From the IMG/VR virus record IMGVR_UViG_3300023257_000061, positions 1-37,243 of that record: a stretch of 37,243 bases of DNA, one strand, 5' to 3'. The DNA is from a virus. Shown here piece by piece: positions 15,353 through 23,576 of the stretch. The notes beneath the pieces were generated by a model. That model searched no databases. It worked only from the letters and a program-made list of their open reading frames with translations, and was not told the origin of the DNA. The number at the start of each line of letters is the position of its first letter. The stretch's first letter is position 1. Made by a program: the position numbers and the translations under genes.

Positions 15353-15832
15353 TTAATTACAAAGCCATTTAATGTCATCACCAGCATTATCTGTAGATAC
15401 ATAAACTTCGTCTAAATTTGATGTACTTAACTCGATGCTTGCATTTTGATTTAATCTTATGCCCTCATTAATTCCACTTGAATTAGTAACTGTTGAACCA
15501 CCAATGTAAATTGCCCCAACATTCTTATAAGACGCTTGAAATACGCAAGTGCCTGTAAGCACTAAAGCTGGCATTTGTAAACTATAAAGAATCCCTGCGT
15601 CTGGTATATCTTCAACGCCGCTATCATAAGCACCTTTGAAAATAGGCGCTACACTTACCAATAAATTACCAGAACCATCACAATTCAATAATTCAAGTTC
15701 GTTAGAGTTAGAACCATCGGCACAACCCATCAGATTTGAAGTTTGATTTTGCAATGGCACGAAACCTTTTTTGGCATATGCTACACTTGCTACAAACATT
15801 AATAACGCTAAAAATATTATTATCTTTTTCAT
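15353..15832 (-). CDS. Small secreted protein (159 aa)
   Basis: ATG 15832 with AAAGGAGTTTAAAT. Signal peptide MKKIIIFLALLMFVASVAYA with cleavage before KKGF. The mature part has four Cys (C37, C50, the one in TGTCVF, and the penultimate residue), suggesting disulphides outside the cytoplasm, and ends in a beta-rich stretch (IELSTSNLDEVYVSTDNAGD). No family recognised. It directly precedes the beta-helix gene, which also carries a signal. Confidence 0.66.
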   Translation of the reverse strand: MKKIIIFLALLMFVASVAYAKKGFVPLQNQTSNLMGCADGSNSNELELLNCDGSGNLLVSVAPIFKGAYDSGVEDIPDAGILYSLQMPALVLTGTCVFQASYKNVGAIYIGGSTVTNSSGINEGIRLNQNASIELSTSNLDEVYVSTDNAGDDIKWLCN

Positions 15833-15844
15833 ATTTAAACTCCT

Positions 15845-16141
15845 TTATTTTTGTTCTGCTACCCTAGCTGATATTTCAAGTGGATTATTCCAATATCCAT
15901 ATTTAATGTTATAATAAATATATACTGGCAAGAACCCTATAATCCAGTATCTAAGCCATTGTTGTAAATGCTTCGATTCATGTTTTATCAATCTCTCGTT
16001 CTCTTTATACTCAGGCGGATAGATAAATATAAAAGGCCAAATAGTAACACCGACAATATTAACGCCCTTGTTAAATTTATCGGCTATGCCAACTATAAAT
16101 CTAGCTATTAAACCTGTTCTTATTCTATAATTTGCTATCAT
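15845..16141 (-). CDS. HExxH mini-metallopeptidase-like membrane protein (98 aa)
   Basis: I choose ATG 16141 (starting MIANYRIRTG) because TTAGGAAAAAACAAA precedes it; a longer frame starts at 16186. The core is LIKHESKHLQQW, an HExxH motif (H-E-S-K-H), followed by hydrophobic segments (WIIGFLPVYIYYNIKY) and a second motif NPLEISAR whose Glu could be the third zinc ligand. From memory, small proteins with HE..H...Q and NP.E..A occur in phages and bacteria. Catalysis is inferred. The gene overlaps its upstream neighbour by 17 bases and lies between the fibre and the secreted genes. Confidence 0.55.
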   Translation of the reverse strand: MIANYRIRTGLIARFIVGIADKFNKGVNIVGVTIWPFIFIYPPEYKENERLIKHESKHLQQWLRYWIIGFLPVYIYYNIKYGYWNNPLEISARVAEQK

Positions 16142-16463
16142 TTTGTTTTTTCCTAAGACCAACAATTTTAGAAAAATTCCTATCAAATTTCATATACATA
16201 ATATTAGCTATTTCAAATGTCATCCATATATCATCGGTAGTGCAAATTTCTAATCTTCCAGATTCTGCTTCAATAATTTTAGTTATATTCATCAAATCAG
16301 GTTTTTCTTTGTTTTGAGCAGACACCATTTCCCTTGTAATATTTTTAAGATAGTTATGTTCTGCTATTTCAAATTCTTCTGTTTTGCCATTAATGAAAGT
16401 TATCTCAACTTTATAACTATCTGGAATTTCTTGATTATCTTTTAATACATGGACTTTATTCAT
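16125..16463 (-). CDS. Hypothetical protein following the tail fibre (112 aa)
   Basis: ATG 16463 with ATAAGGAGATTACAAA. Mixed alpha/beta sequence beginning MNKVHVLKDNQEIPDSYKVE, with a GRLEICTTDDIWMTFEIANI segment. No signal, no membrane segment, no known motif. Position directly after the fibre gene would suit a fibre chaperone, but this is a guess. Confidence 0.55.
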   Translation of the reverse strand: MNKVHVLKDNQEIPDSYKVEITFINGKTEEFEIAEHNYLKNITREMVSAQNKEKPDLMNITKIIEAESGRLEICTTDDIWMTFEIANIMYMKFDRNFSKIVGLRKKQNDSKL

Positions 16464-16475
16464 TTTGTAATCTCC

Positions 16476-17693
16476 TTATAAAATTCTCATTATAAATCTA
16501 ACCCTAATTGATCTAGGCTGTATTGATTCAGTTGCTGAAAGTTGGTTGTTCATTGTGTCTGTTGTAGTGTTGGCATCGCCAGGATCAGTTGAATTAGTGT
16601 CACCTGGATCGGTTGATCCTGTGTTACCAAGAATATCAGTTGAAGCAAGAGAGCTAACTACGTTTCCACCTGCAACAGCCGCAGCAATGTGATAGCCTGA
16701 AGTAAAAGTATCGGCAGTAGGGACATAAAGCATATCGGGGTCGACATTACTATCACCTATTAACGCATATAAAGTACCATAATTATGTATATGACTAGGC
16801 ATTGTGTGAATATGAGTGGGCATTGTGTGAATATGCCCAGTCATTGTATGTGCATGTTGAATATTAATTTGATGACTAGCATTTCCAATAGCCGCCGCAT
16901 TCCAAGCGGCAACATCAATATCCCCACCGCCTTCTGTACCAAAACCAACTAAATAACGATTTGACATATCAGGAGTAGCTTGCCCATTCAAGGCACTCAA
17001 CGCATTGGAAACATTCTGACCATCGCAATATTGCCAATGGTCTGTATCAAAGGTTGCAGTAGCATTAAAATCATAAAATGGAATTATAGAACCAACAGGA
17101 ACTAAACTGGGGTTTCCTGATGATTGGCCCAAAGTAAAACTTGAACCAGTTGAAATTATTTGTCCCAACACAGGAATTTCAAGGTTTGTGCCTCTACGTC
17201 TAAAAAGTATAATTTCATGTTCGTCAGTATTTGTTGTTAAGTTTGCTTCTGGCTCAATGCAATATTCTCTAACAACTATATTTGCATACACACCTTGCAA
17301 TGCTAATGCAGCATCTGCATTATCTAATATAGCAACAACGACATCGCCATCTGCCAAAGACAAAGGACTGTCTGCAAGCGCAATAGTATTTGTAAAAACA
17401 TCACCACCAACTTTGAATATAATTTCTATATCTTGTGTAAATGTTATATCTGCACCATCCCAACCAATTGCAGCATCAGAACGAAATAAAATTGAATAAA
17501 TAACATCTCTGTAATATTCACCGAAATCAATCCATTCTTTAATCTTCAAAAATAACCAGTTCATCCATTGAAAAGGTGGTTTTTCACTAGCAAGCCAGCC
17601 TAATAATTTCTTAGCTGCACTTGGTTCTATTGTATAAGAAGCGGCACCGTCAGCCCATTTTGGTTTTATCGGTTTGCCTAAATTTCCTGCCAT
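16476..17693 (-). CDS. Tail fibre with collar domain and HxH tip (405 aa)
   Basis: ATG 17693 with CTAGGAGATTAAATT. The N-terminal 60 residues (IKPKWADGAASYTIEPSAAK ... PPFQWMNWLF) are the usual baseplate-attachment start of many fibres. A tail collar domain spans about 198-252: VPVGSIIPFYDF, WQYCDGQNV, TPDMSNRYLVGFG. Then four HxH motifs exactly seven residues apart (280/282, 287/289, 294/296, 301/303). In T4 gp37 such motifs bind a line of iron ions in the receptor-binding needle; the same is inferred here. The C-terminus has a Thr/Asp/Gly repeat (TDPGD twice) and ends SIRVRFIMRIL. Likely the main receptor-binding protein. Confidence 0.85.
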   Translation of the reverse strand: MAGNLGKPIKPKWADGAASYTIEPSAAKKLLGWLASEKPPFQWMNWLFLKIKEWIDFGEYYRDVIYSILFRSDAAIGWDGADITFTQDIEIIFKVGGDVFTNTIALADSPLSLADGDVVVAILDNADAALALQGVYANIVVREYCIEPEANLTTNTDEHEIILFRRRGTNLEIPVLGQIISTGSSFTLGQSSGNPSLVPVGSIIPFYDFNATATFDTDHWQYCDGQNVSNALSALNGQATPDMSNRYLVGFGTEGGGDIDVAAWNAAAIGNASHQINIQHAHTMTGHIHTMPTHIHTMPSHIHNYGTLYALIGDSNVDPDMLYVPTADTFTSGYHIAAAVAGGNVVSSLASTDILGNTGSTDPGDTNSTDPGDANTTTDTMNNQLSATESIQPRSIRVRFIMRIL

Positions 17694-17708
17694 AATTTAA
17701 TCTCCTAG

Positions 17709-18707
17709 TTAAGTCGCTGTTAAAGCAGCGAATTTTCCGCCTAATGTTGGATCAAGTGCATCGCTAAAGCCTAATCCATCTGGATTGCCATCAAAAACAA
17801 AAGCATCGCCGTCCTCATACCATCCAATGCCTATCACTTCAACACCGCCGGCGGCTACTAATTCCATTACATTAAAAATTCCAACTTGGTCATCATAATT
17901 TAATTCGTAAATTTCAATGTCATCATACTCAACCCAACCTGCTGCAATATGGTCTGAACCAAAATCAATTGTTGTAGCAGTAGCTTGGAATATTATATCA
18001 AATTCATACCAACTTGCATAAGGAAAACCTGTATAAATTATCACAGCACCATTTGTTACAATAGGCAAATTTCCTAAAGCGTTCTGCATCATCACTCTGC
18101 CGTTGACCTTATACCAATTTCCAATAGTTAATTTAGTCTGCTGTGCAGCAGGATTATTGATTGCATTGTAAGTAACTCTCAAAGATTGTAATCCTTCATA
18201 TGGAGTAACTAAACTTTTTGTTAATGTCGCACCATTAACTACAGTCCAAAATCCAAGACCTGCGATTTCCATGTCATTATCATCAAGCAATTGTGAACCT
18301 GTTATTGGAGCAGAACCAGCAAATATAGCTATTTCTGCTGGCCAATGTTCTGTCATATATGAAACGCTGACCTCACTTATAAGATTGAAAACACTTATTA
18401 CGTCTTGCGCTCTGCCTTGTGAAACATTTTGACCAATTTTACCATATAATGAAATTCTATAAGATGTATCGTTTTGACCGCCTCTATCTTTACCGACAAT
18501 TTCACCTATTCCGTCTAATTGTTTTCCTGATGCTGCATCTATATTTCTTAAAGTTAATAAATCATAAAAAGCATTTTCAACTTCTTGATGACCATACAAA
18601 AACGCCTGTATGAAACCCATTACCAAAGTTTTATCTTTGAATTGACTTAATAATCTTGCTAGGCCATCTTCAACGTGCGTTGTTATTTTTGTTGGTAATA
18701 AAGCCAT
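17709..18707 (-). CDS. DUF2612 baseplate protein with inserted CBM-like domain (332 aa)
   Basis: Follows baseplate J. Residues 1-131 and 273-332 form the DUF2612 protein (gpI-like position): FIQAFLYGHQEVENAFYDLL, AASGKQLDGIGEIVGKDRGG, and the typical end AFVFDGNPDGLGFSD ... DPTLGGKFAAL. Between them about 140 residues (132-272) form a separate jelly-roll-like module (GFWTVVNGATLTKSL, GLQSLRVTYNAI, closing WVEYDDIEIYEL) in the style of CBM4/9. Family members usually lack this. It would place a sugar-binding domain on the baseplate rim. Confidence 0.78.
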   Translation of the reverse strand: MALLPTKITTHVEDGLARLLSQFKDKTLVMGFIQAFLYGHQEVENAFYDLLTLRNIDAASGKQLDGIGEIVGKDRGGQNDTSYRISLYGKIGQNVSQGRAQDVISVFNLISEVSVSYMTEHWPAEIAIFAGSAPITGSQLLDDNDMEIAGLGFWTVVNGATLTKSLVTPYEGLQSLRVTYNAINNPAAQQTKLTIGNWYKVNGRVMMQNALGNLPIVTNGAVIIYTGFPYASWYEFDIIFQATATTIDFGSDHIAAGWVEYDDIEIYELNYDDQVGIFNVMELVAAGGVEVIGIGWYEDGDAFVFDGNPDGLGFSDALDPTLGGKFAALTAT

Positions 18708-18715
18708 CTAATACC

Positions 18716-20491
18716 TTATGTTATATTGGTGACAATTATTCTTGAAGTGTCCCAAGTTGATATTTCATTAACTGCAACTGCTATATTAGCGTCATCATGT
18801 GAAGTTGTATCAATTTCTGCGTCTGGTTGTGAAAGGCCACTAGCACAAACATAATTTGACATTGGTGTCGGTGTTCCTGCTGCTGCTGCCGTAACTGTGA
18901 TTTCTCTTGCCGCCGTAACTGACGCAGTTGCAACTGTTGCTAGGGCTTGTATAGCTGTTGCTAAATCTGTCATTGTCTGGTTGTGAGTTGCATTAAAAGG
19001 CACTTGAGCAATCGCTACTCCTGCAACATCAAGGTCTATCGTATTTAAGGCCACAAAATCAGCGTCCATAGTTAAAGTCTGAACAAGTGCTATATTTGCA
19101 ACTGCAATCCTGAAATCAATATCATCAATTCCAATAACTTCATGTACAGCTTCGTATAATTCTGTAACGATAACATCATCACCAATACTAAAACCGGTTG
19201 TTGTATTTTCTGCGAAAGCAACAACATTAGTTTTTATTGAAGTTTCACCGCCTGTTGGAAAAGTTGAATTTACAACAATATCAACTTCAAGCCAAATTGT
19301 GATTGGCGTTGGCCTTGAAAAATAAATTGTATGGTCAAAATCCTGCGAATCTGTAATTACTTCTGACGAACTTCCATAAGTTTGTATTCCCGCAGCCTTA
19401 GTGTCCCAAATAGCCTCCGCTATATCCGCATCAACGCCATCCAAAACAACACATTCAATAGATTTAGCAGGTCTACCTGCTCCATCAACTACCATTGTAT
19501 CATTTTCATACACCAGCGCAGCAGTAACATCATCAATATCGAGTATTTCTGCTCTTATACCATCAACAGTAGCAGAACCCGGAGCGGCCAAAGTTTGCAT
19601 CCTTCTTATTCTTAATGCCGCATCTGTTTCAATATCGTTTCCTGTATCTATATCTAAAGGATTTGAAACGCTGTCCCATCCAACAACTATGGTTTCTATT
19701 ACTGTTAACGAACCAGATAATGCAGCTACAGCACCAGGCGTTTGAGCAATAACTTCAATATCTATGTTTGGCAATAATCCGGCTGTTGTTTCTGCAACCG
19801 ATATTGTTATCGGTGTTCCTACAATTTCTAATGAATTTGTATTACCTTCCAAAATAGCAACTTGTGGTTGTGAACCATCTGCGCCAGCAAAAGTAACTGT
19901 AAAACCAGCCGCAAAAGTTCCTGCTACTGTTACAGCAGATAACACACTCAAAGCATTTAAAGCGTTTTGTACCGCAATGGCCGCAGCGTTCCATGCTATG
20001 ACACCAGTTTCTTCACCATCAAAAATTAAAGTGAAAGACCCAGCGTCAGGAACAAAGCTAAATGTTATATCTTGAATTTCATCCGTTCCAGCACCTATTG
20101 TGCCAGCGGCTACTGTTTCAAATGTTAAATCAGAATTTCCACTTACTGAAATCACAGAAGCAATCGGAATCACAGTTGCCAACGTACCTTTTGCATTAAC
20201 ACTACCAGTTGAATATGTAGCGGCCAATCTTTCAATGCCTGTAAGACTAACAACCCAATCTAAACTAACGCCTGATGCTGTTTCAGGATACATAGCGTCA
20301 TAAAGAGCCTGTCCAAGTTCCCATAACAAAGCTTCTCGTTCTGCATTTATTCCAACTTCTTGACCAAGTACGCTTTCAGGTTGTAAATTAATACCATTAC
20401 CAAAAGCAGCCTTGAGAGAAGTTTCTTTTTCAAGTTTAACATCTTCCAATCGTTTTATAACAAATCCAGCATCTGTTACGCCATAAGCCAT
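18716..20491 (-). CDS. Baseplate J-like protein with two inserted domains (591 aa)
   Basis: ATG 20491 with a GAGGTCTAAT site. Core baseplate wedge protein J (P2/Mu gpJ family): N-terminal GVTDAGFVIKRLEDVK, LDWVVSLTGIERLAAT, then IDTGNDIETDAALRIRRMQT and LAAPGSATVDGIRAEILDID. Two extra domains interrupt it. Residues about 138-237 (GSFTLIFDGEETGVIAWNAA ... GFTVTFAGADG) form one type; residues about 470-565 (DADFVALNTIDLDV ... PFNATHNQT ... ASGLSQPDAEI) form another, also found in the sheath, neck and decoration proteins. J links tail tube and fibres and moves on contraction. Confidence 0.88.
   Translation of the reverse strand: MAYGVTDAGFVIKRLEDVKLEKETSLKAAFGNGINLQPESVLGQEVGINAEREALLWELGQALYDAMYPETASGVSLDWVVSLTGIERLAATYSTGSVNAKGTLATVIPIASVISVSGNSDLTFETVAAGTIGAGTDEIQDITFSFVPDAGSFTLIFDGEETGVIAWNAAAIAVQNALNALSVLSAVTVAGTFAAGFTVTFAGADGSQPQVAILEGNTNSLEIVGTPITISVAETTAGLLPNIDIEVIAQTPGAVAALSGSLTVIETIVVGWDSVSNPLDIDTGNDIETDAALRIRRMQTLAAPGSATVDGIRAEILDIDDVTAALVYENDTMVVDGAGRPAKSIECVVLDGVDADIAEAIWDTKAAGIQTYGSSSEVITDSQDFDHTIYFSRPTPITIWLEVDIVVNSTFPTGGETSIKTNVVAFAENTTTGFSIGDDVIVTELYEAVHEVIGIDDIDFRIAVANIALVQTLTMDADFVALNTIDLDVAGVAIAQVPFNATHNQTMTDLATAIQALATVATASVTAAREITVTAAAAGTPTPMSNYVCASGLSQPDAEIDTTSHDDANIAVAVNEISTWDTSRIIVTNIT
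18797..19084 (-). repeat. Shared virion insert domain, copy 1 (in baseplate J)
   Basis: Residues about 470-565 of the J protein. Landmarks: VQTLTMDADFV, NTIDLDV, VPFNATHNQTMTDLATAIQ, REITVTAAAAG, SGLSQ. Related at protein level to 27079-27363, 28455-28742 and 31285-31581; DNA similarity is modest. Confidence 0.85.
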
Positions 20492-20492
20492 A

Positions 20493-20849
20493 TTAGACCT
20501 CTATAATTTTATTAAAATCAATGTCGCCATCTTCTGAACGACATCGAAATTCAAAAGTTAATTCTCTAGTTCCAGTAAATTCTAAATTAAATTCTAACAA
20601 TTCTAATATCCCTGGTGTGTCTAAAATTATTGTCTTAAATGCAGCAGATACAGCCTGAAAATCAGGGTTTTTAACTAAGACATCTTGATAATAAGGCAAT
20701 CCAACCGTTTCATCTAAAAACCATTCGCCTAAAAACGTTGATAGACGTATCAATAAAGATTGTCTTTTAGATTCTAAACCAGAAGTTAAAGAAACCTCAT
20801 TATCTACAATCTCAATATCTCCTGTTGTTTCATCAAGTTTTAAATCCAT
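20493..20849 (-). CDS. gp25/W-like baseplate wedge protein (118 aa)
   Basis: Small baseplate protein between the 79-aa gene and J. It starts MDLKLDETTGDIEIVDNEVS, then RQSLLIRLSTFLGEWFLDET and VGLPYYQDVLVKNPD, the recognisable core of the GPW/gp25-like family that nucleates sheath polymerisation at the baseplate. Length is typical. A DUF2634 assignment is the nearest alternative. Confidence 0.8.
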   Translation of the reverse strand: MDLKLDETTGDIEIVDNEVSLTSGLESKRQSLLIRLSTFLGEWFLDETVGLPYYQDVLVKNPDFQAVSAAFKTIILDTPGILELLEFNLEFTGTRELTFEFRCRSEDGDIDFNKIIEV

Positions 20850-20850
20850 A

Positions 20851-21090
20851 TTAAACTATTCCTACGGCATCATGTCCATCGCCATGAGTATCTGCACCAC
20901 TACATTTTGCAAAACCTGTTATATGAGCAACCACAGTTGATGATATAGCTTCTGCTATCTCATCAGCCCATTTTTCAAGCGCATAATTTGGGTCATTCAA
21001 GTCGGTTAAAGTAACACTTTCCCATGTTCCTAAATTCGCTATAATGGCCGCTTTCATTGCTGTTTTTAATGTTGCTGAACTCATTGCCAT
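20851..21090 (-). CDS. Small baseplate-region protein (79 aa)
   Basis: ATG 21090 with TGAGGTATTAATT. Ala/Thr-rich helix at the N-terminus (ATLKTAMKAAIIANLG), a helix EKWADEIAEAISSTVVAHIT, and a His/Asp/Gly tail (GADTHGDGHDAVGIV). Similar small proteins lie beside spike genes in other phages; role unknown. The His-rich tail could bind metal. Confidence 0.6.
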   Translation of the reverse strand: MAMSSATLKTAMKAAIIANLGTWESVTLTDLNDPNYALEKWADEIAEAISSTVVAHITGFAKCSGADTHGDGHDAVGIV

Positions 21091-21125
21091 AATTAATACC
21101 TCATATCTATTTTACACTATCGAAG

Positions 21126-21800
21126 TTACGACTCCAAGAAACTTTTTAAATTAGTTTGGTCACTTGGAAACAACGGATGTTGCAAAGGTTGTAATCCAAT
21201 TCCTGTAACTGTTTTCGCTTCTTGTATGTGTGTTAAAATATCATTTAAAACTTTTATTAATTCATTCGTGCTATTTTGCACTTGAATATGTCCGTTTGGT
21301 TTTATTCTAAATTCTGTTCTACCACCGCCATCATTGCCATTTCGTATAATAATATCGTCACCATTATCAACAGGCACAGTATCGTTGAACGGATAACAAC
21401 CCGGATAAGCTATTGCATCTGATATCTGATGCTTTCTTACATCTTCTGGGTCAACTTCACCGCCTGATGTAAGCCATTTTTCAAGCGACCTGTCAGCAAT
21501 CCATAAAGTTACTTGGTCGTCTTTTTTAAGTGGTAAATGAATATATGCTTTACCGGCTCTAGGATGCGCCACAGGTACGTTATAAATAATAGGTGCTGAA
21601 ACTACGCTACCATCAGAATATTTCTTTTTAAATTGAGGTCTTACATCTGCCAACATTTTATCTTTATCATATTTTATAATAATAGCAGGAACACAAACTC
21701 TAAGATCATAAGCTGATTTTTCGCATGATTGCTTTATTACTTCCGCCCACGAAGGAGTAGCGGAACTTGTTTTTTTTACATCATTTATAAAATCTGACAT
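21126..21800 (-). CDS. Gp138-type baseplate spike protein (224 aa)
   Basis: ATG 21800 overlaps the hub stop. N-terminal OB-fold domain of the Gp138 membrane-piercing spike family: DLRVCVPAIIIKYDKDKMLA, DVRPQFKKKYSDG, APIIYNVPVAHPRAG, then HLPLKKDDQVTLWIADRSLE. A beta-structured tip follows (DDIIIRNGNDGGGRTEFRIK). This is the central spike that pierces the outer envelope, matching the role of P2 gpV. No lysozyme domain is fused. Confidence 0.82.
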   Translation of the reverse strand: MSDFINDVKKTSSATPSWAEVIKQSCEKSAYDLRVCVPAIIIKYDKDKMLADVRPQFKKKYSDGSVVSAPIIYNVPVAHPRAGKAYIHLPLKKDDQVTLWIADRSLEKWLTSGGEVDPEDVRKHQISDAIAYPGCYPFNDTVPVDNGDDIIIRNGNDGGGRTEFRIKPNGHIQVQNSTNELIKVLNDILTHIQEAKTVTGIGLQPLQHPLFPSDQTNLKSFLES

Positions 21801-22618
21801 TATGCGGCCTCACATTTCGTTTTAAAAACATTTCCATGTGAATCGCCTTTGTGTTTAACTGTGCTTATAGTATAAATTCCATTTACAAACTTGCTAACTA
21901 TTTTAACTCTGCGTCCGGGTCTTAATGTAGGATATAAAAGTGTTTCAAATTCAACTCCTTCTTCTGTCTTTTCAGGAATATTAATTAATCCAGTTTTTTC
22001 GCTTAATTCTACGATTGAATCTGTAGTACCAGATGCTTGAGGTGTTATTTGAACAGTTTCATCTTGTATAGACCATTTTAAATCAAGTTTTTTAGTTAAC
22101 ATATCGAGATTATCCCTGACATTACCTTCTAATGACAAACCATTGCTAAATTTAAAATCAGTAATTCCTAATTTGCTTGAAAAAGGTAATTTCATTGCAG
22201 AACCTAAATCGTCTATTGCTTGTTTTATACTAATTCCGGGAGGATAGCCTTTATCAAGTTTGGCGTGTCTGTAAGCATTATCACCATCCCCAATTTCAAG
22301 CGTTGATATAATATCAACATTATTTTTCTTATGAATTGTTTTTGTAATATTTCCTTGAAAAATAGTTGCTGTTGTGTTCTCATATCCAGCTTGCAATATT
22401 ATCCTAGTTTTTTTATCTTCAAGTAATCCTCGTGTTGTAGCTGATAAATTATAGACTTTTATTTCTAATTGATTTGTATTTGATTCGCTATTTTTTTTAG
22501 CATCAAAACTTATACGCAACCCATCTAATAATTTCGATTCACCTTCGCCTTGAATTATCGTCAATGACACTTTGCGAAGATATAAATTATTTACATCAGT
22601 TGTTAATATGTCTGCCAT
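21800..22618 (-). CDS. Baseplate hub protein (272 aa)
   Basis: Starts MADILTTDVNNLYLRKVSLT with TAATG coupling. Hub-like (T4 gp27/P2 gpD type) beta-barrel signs: NQLEIKVYNLSATTRGLLED, RIILQAGYENTTATIFQGNI, GISIKQAIDDLG, NLDMLTKKLDLKWSIQDE, then FETLLYPTLRPGRRVKI near the end, which is typical of phage XkdQ/gpD-like hubs. Placed between Dit-like/plug genes and the spike, as expected. Confidence 0.75.
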   Translation of the reverse strand: MADILTTDVNNLYLRKVSLTIIQGEGESKLLDGLRISFDAKKNSESNTNQLEIKVYNLSATTRGLLEDKKTRIILQAGYENTTATIFQGNITKTIHKKNNVDIISTLEIGDGDNAYRHAKLDKGYPPGISIKQAIDDLGSAMKLPFSSKLGITDFKFSNGLSLEGNVRDNLDMLTKKLDLKWSIQDETVQITPQASGTTDSIVELSEKTGLINIPEKTEEGVEFETLLYPTLRPGRRVKIVSKFVNGIYTISTVKHKGDSHGNVFKTKCEAA

Positions 22619-22938
22619 TATTCAGATTCCTCATATAATAACAAAGATTGGTCACCAAATGATTCTTTAGTTGCTTCTAATTCGTTTTCAGTAGCATCAA
22701 AAAGCAATAATAATCCGGGTGGTAAATTCAACATCTTAAATCTTTTAAGCATAGCAAAATTTATATTTAAAGGCACACCCATTACTATTGGGACTTCATC
22801 AGCATCCATTACATTAACATGCCAACGTTCAAGACGTTCATTGTAAGTGAACTCAAAAACATAAGTGCTATCCTCCAAATCAGTTCTTAATTTTGAAGCA
22901 TAATTTTTATTGTCTATCGGTATTTGTCTTATATCCAT
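22618..22938 (-). CDS. Baseplate plug-like protein (106 aa)
   Basis: Start unclear: ATG 22938 (MDIRQIPID) is used; a TTG at 22956 would add six residues and overlap the upstream stop. Neither has a good binding site. Motifs YVFEFTYNERLERWHVNVMD and GVPLNINFAMLKRF match the small plug proteins (DUF6983-like) that close the hub in many myoviruses. Lies between the Dit-like and hub genes. Confidence 0.7.
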   Translation of the reverse strand: MDIRQIPIDNKNYASKLRTDLEDSTYVFEFTYNERLERWHVNVMDADEVPIVMGVPLNINFAMLKRFKMLNLPPGLLLLFDATENELEATKESFGDQSLLLYEESE

Positions 22939-22952
22939 ATTATTTGAACCAA

Positions 22953-23576
22953 TCAAAAATTTTTCTTAAAAAAATCAAAAACTTTTTGCAAACTTGTTCT
23001 TTTAGTTGTACCTGTAACAACATCGGAATCAGCAGACAAAGGACTACTGGGCGGCACTACGTCAGAAGTCTTTTTGCCTTTATCAACTTTAGCTTTTAAT
23101 TCAACTTCAACATTTTTAGTTTTAACAATTTCAATTTGCTGTAATTCTGCTGTAAAGGATATTGATTTACCAGTTTGCGCCGTTCTGTTAACTTGAAAGT
23201 TCTTTAAAATCATGTTTTTATAAACTCTCAACCCAGTTACAACGTCAAATGGCTCACGACTATCCCTTAACTTTAAAATTTTAGCATATTCATCTTGCGA
23301 CCTTGAAGTTTTACCGAAAACTTTACTTAATCCATAAATGTTATCTATAAGTGCGAAAGTTATAGGCGTATCGCTTATTATTCCCTGCATTGTCATGCTT
23401 AAAGGTAAATTTCTAACATGGTCTGTTATATCAGCACCATCTTCAATCGGGTTAGTTGATATTTCAGACGCAGCATTATGAACTTCACTTACAGACGCAT
23501 CAACAGTAACGTTGCCAATTTTAGCTTTTTTAATGCTGTAAATAAAATTAAATAATTTTGTATCTGTAAGTGCCAT
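22953..23576 (-). CDS. Dit-like tail protein (207 aa)
   Basis: ATG 23576 overlaps the tape-measure stop. The N-terminal 150 residues have the Dit-like N-terminal domain pattern: EISTNPIEDGADITDHVRNL, then PLSMTMQGIISDTP, AKILKLRDSREPFDVVTGLR, and SISFTAELQQIEIVK. The C-terminal 50 residues are a Lys/Ser-rich tail (GTTKRTSLQKVFDFFKK) without the LysM domain often seen in relatives. Connects tail tube end to the hub. Confidence 0.75.
   Translation of the reverse strand: MALTDTKLFNFIYSIKKAKIGNVTVDASVSEVHNAASEISTNPIEDGADITDHVRNLPLSMTMQGIISDTPITFALIDNIYGLSKVFGKTSRSQDEYAKILKLRDSREPFDVVTGLRVYKNMILKNFQVNRTAQTGKSISFTAELQQIEIVKTKNVEVELKAKVDKGKKTSDVVPPSSPLSADSDVVTGTTKRTSLQKVFDFFKKNF

Noticed and set aside
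19764-20075. Long plus-strand frames opposite baseplate J, sheath and DUF2213 genes
   Set aside because: No RBS, composition mirrors the minus-strand gene, and the minus-strand products have clear family motifs.
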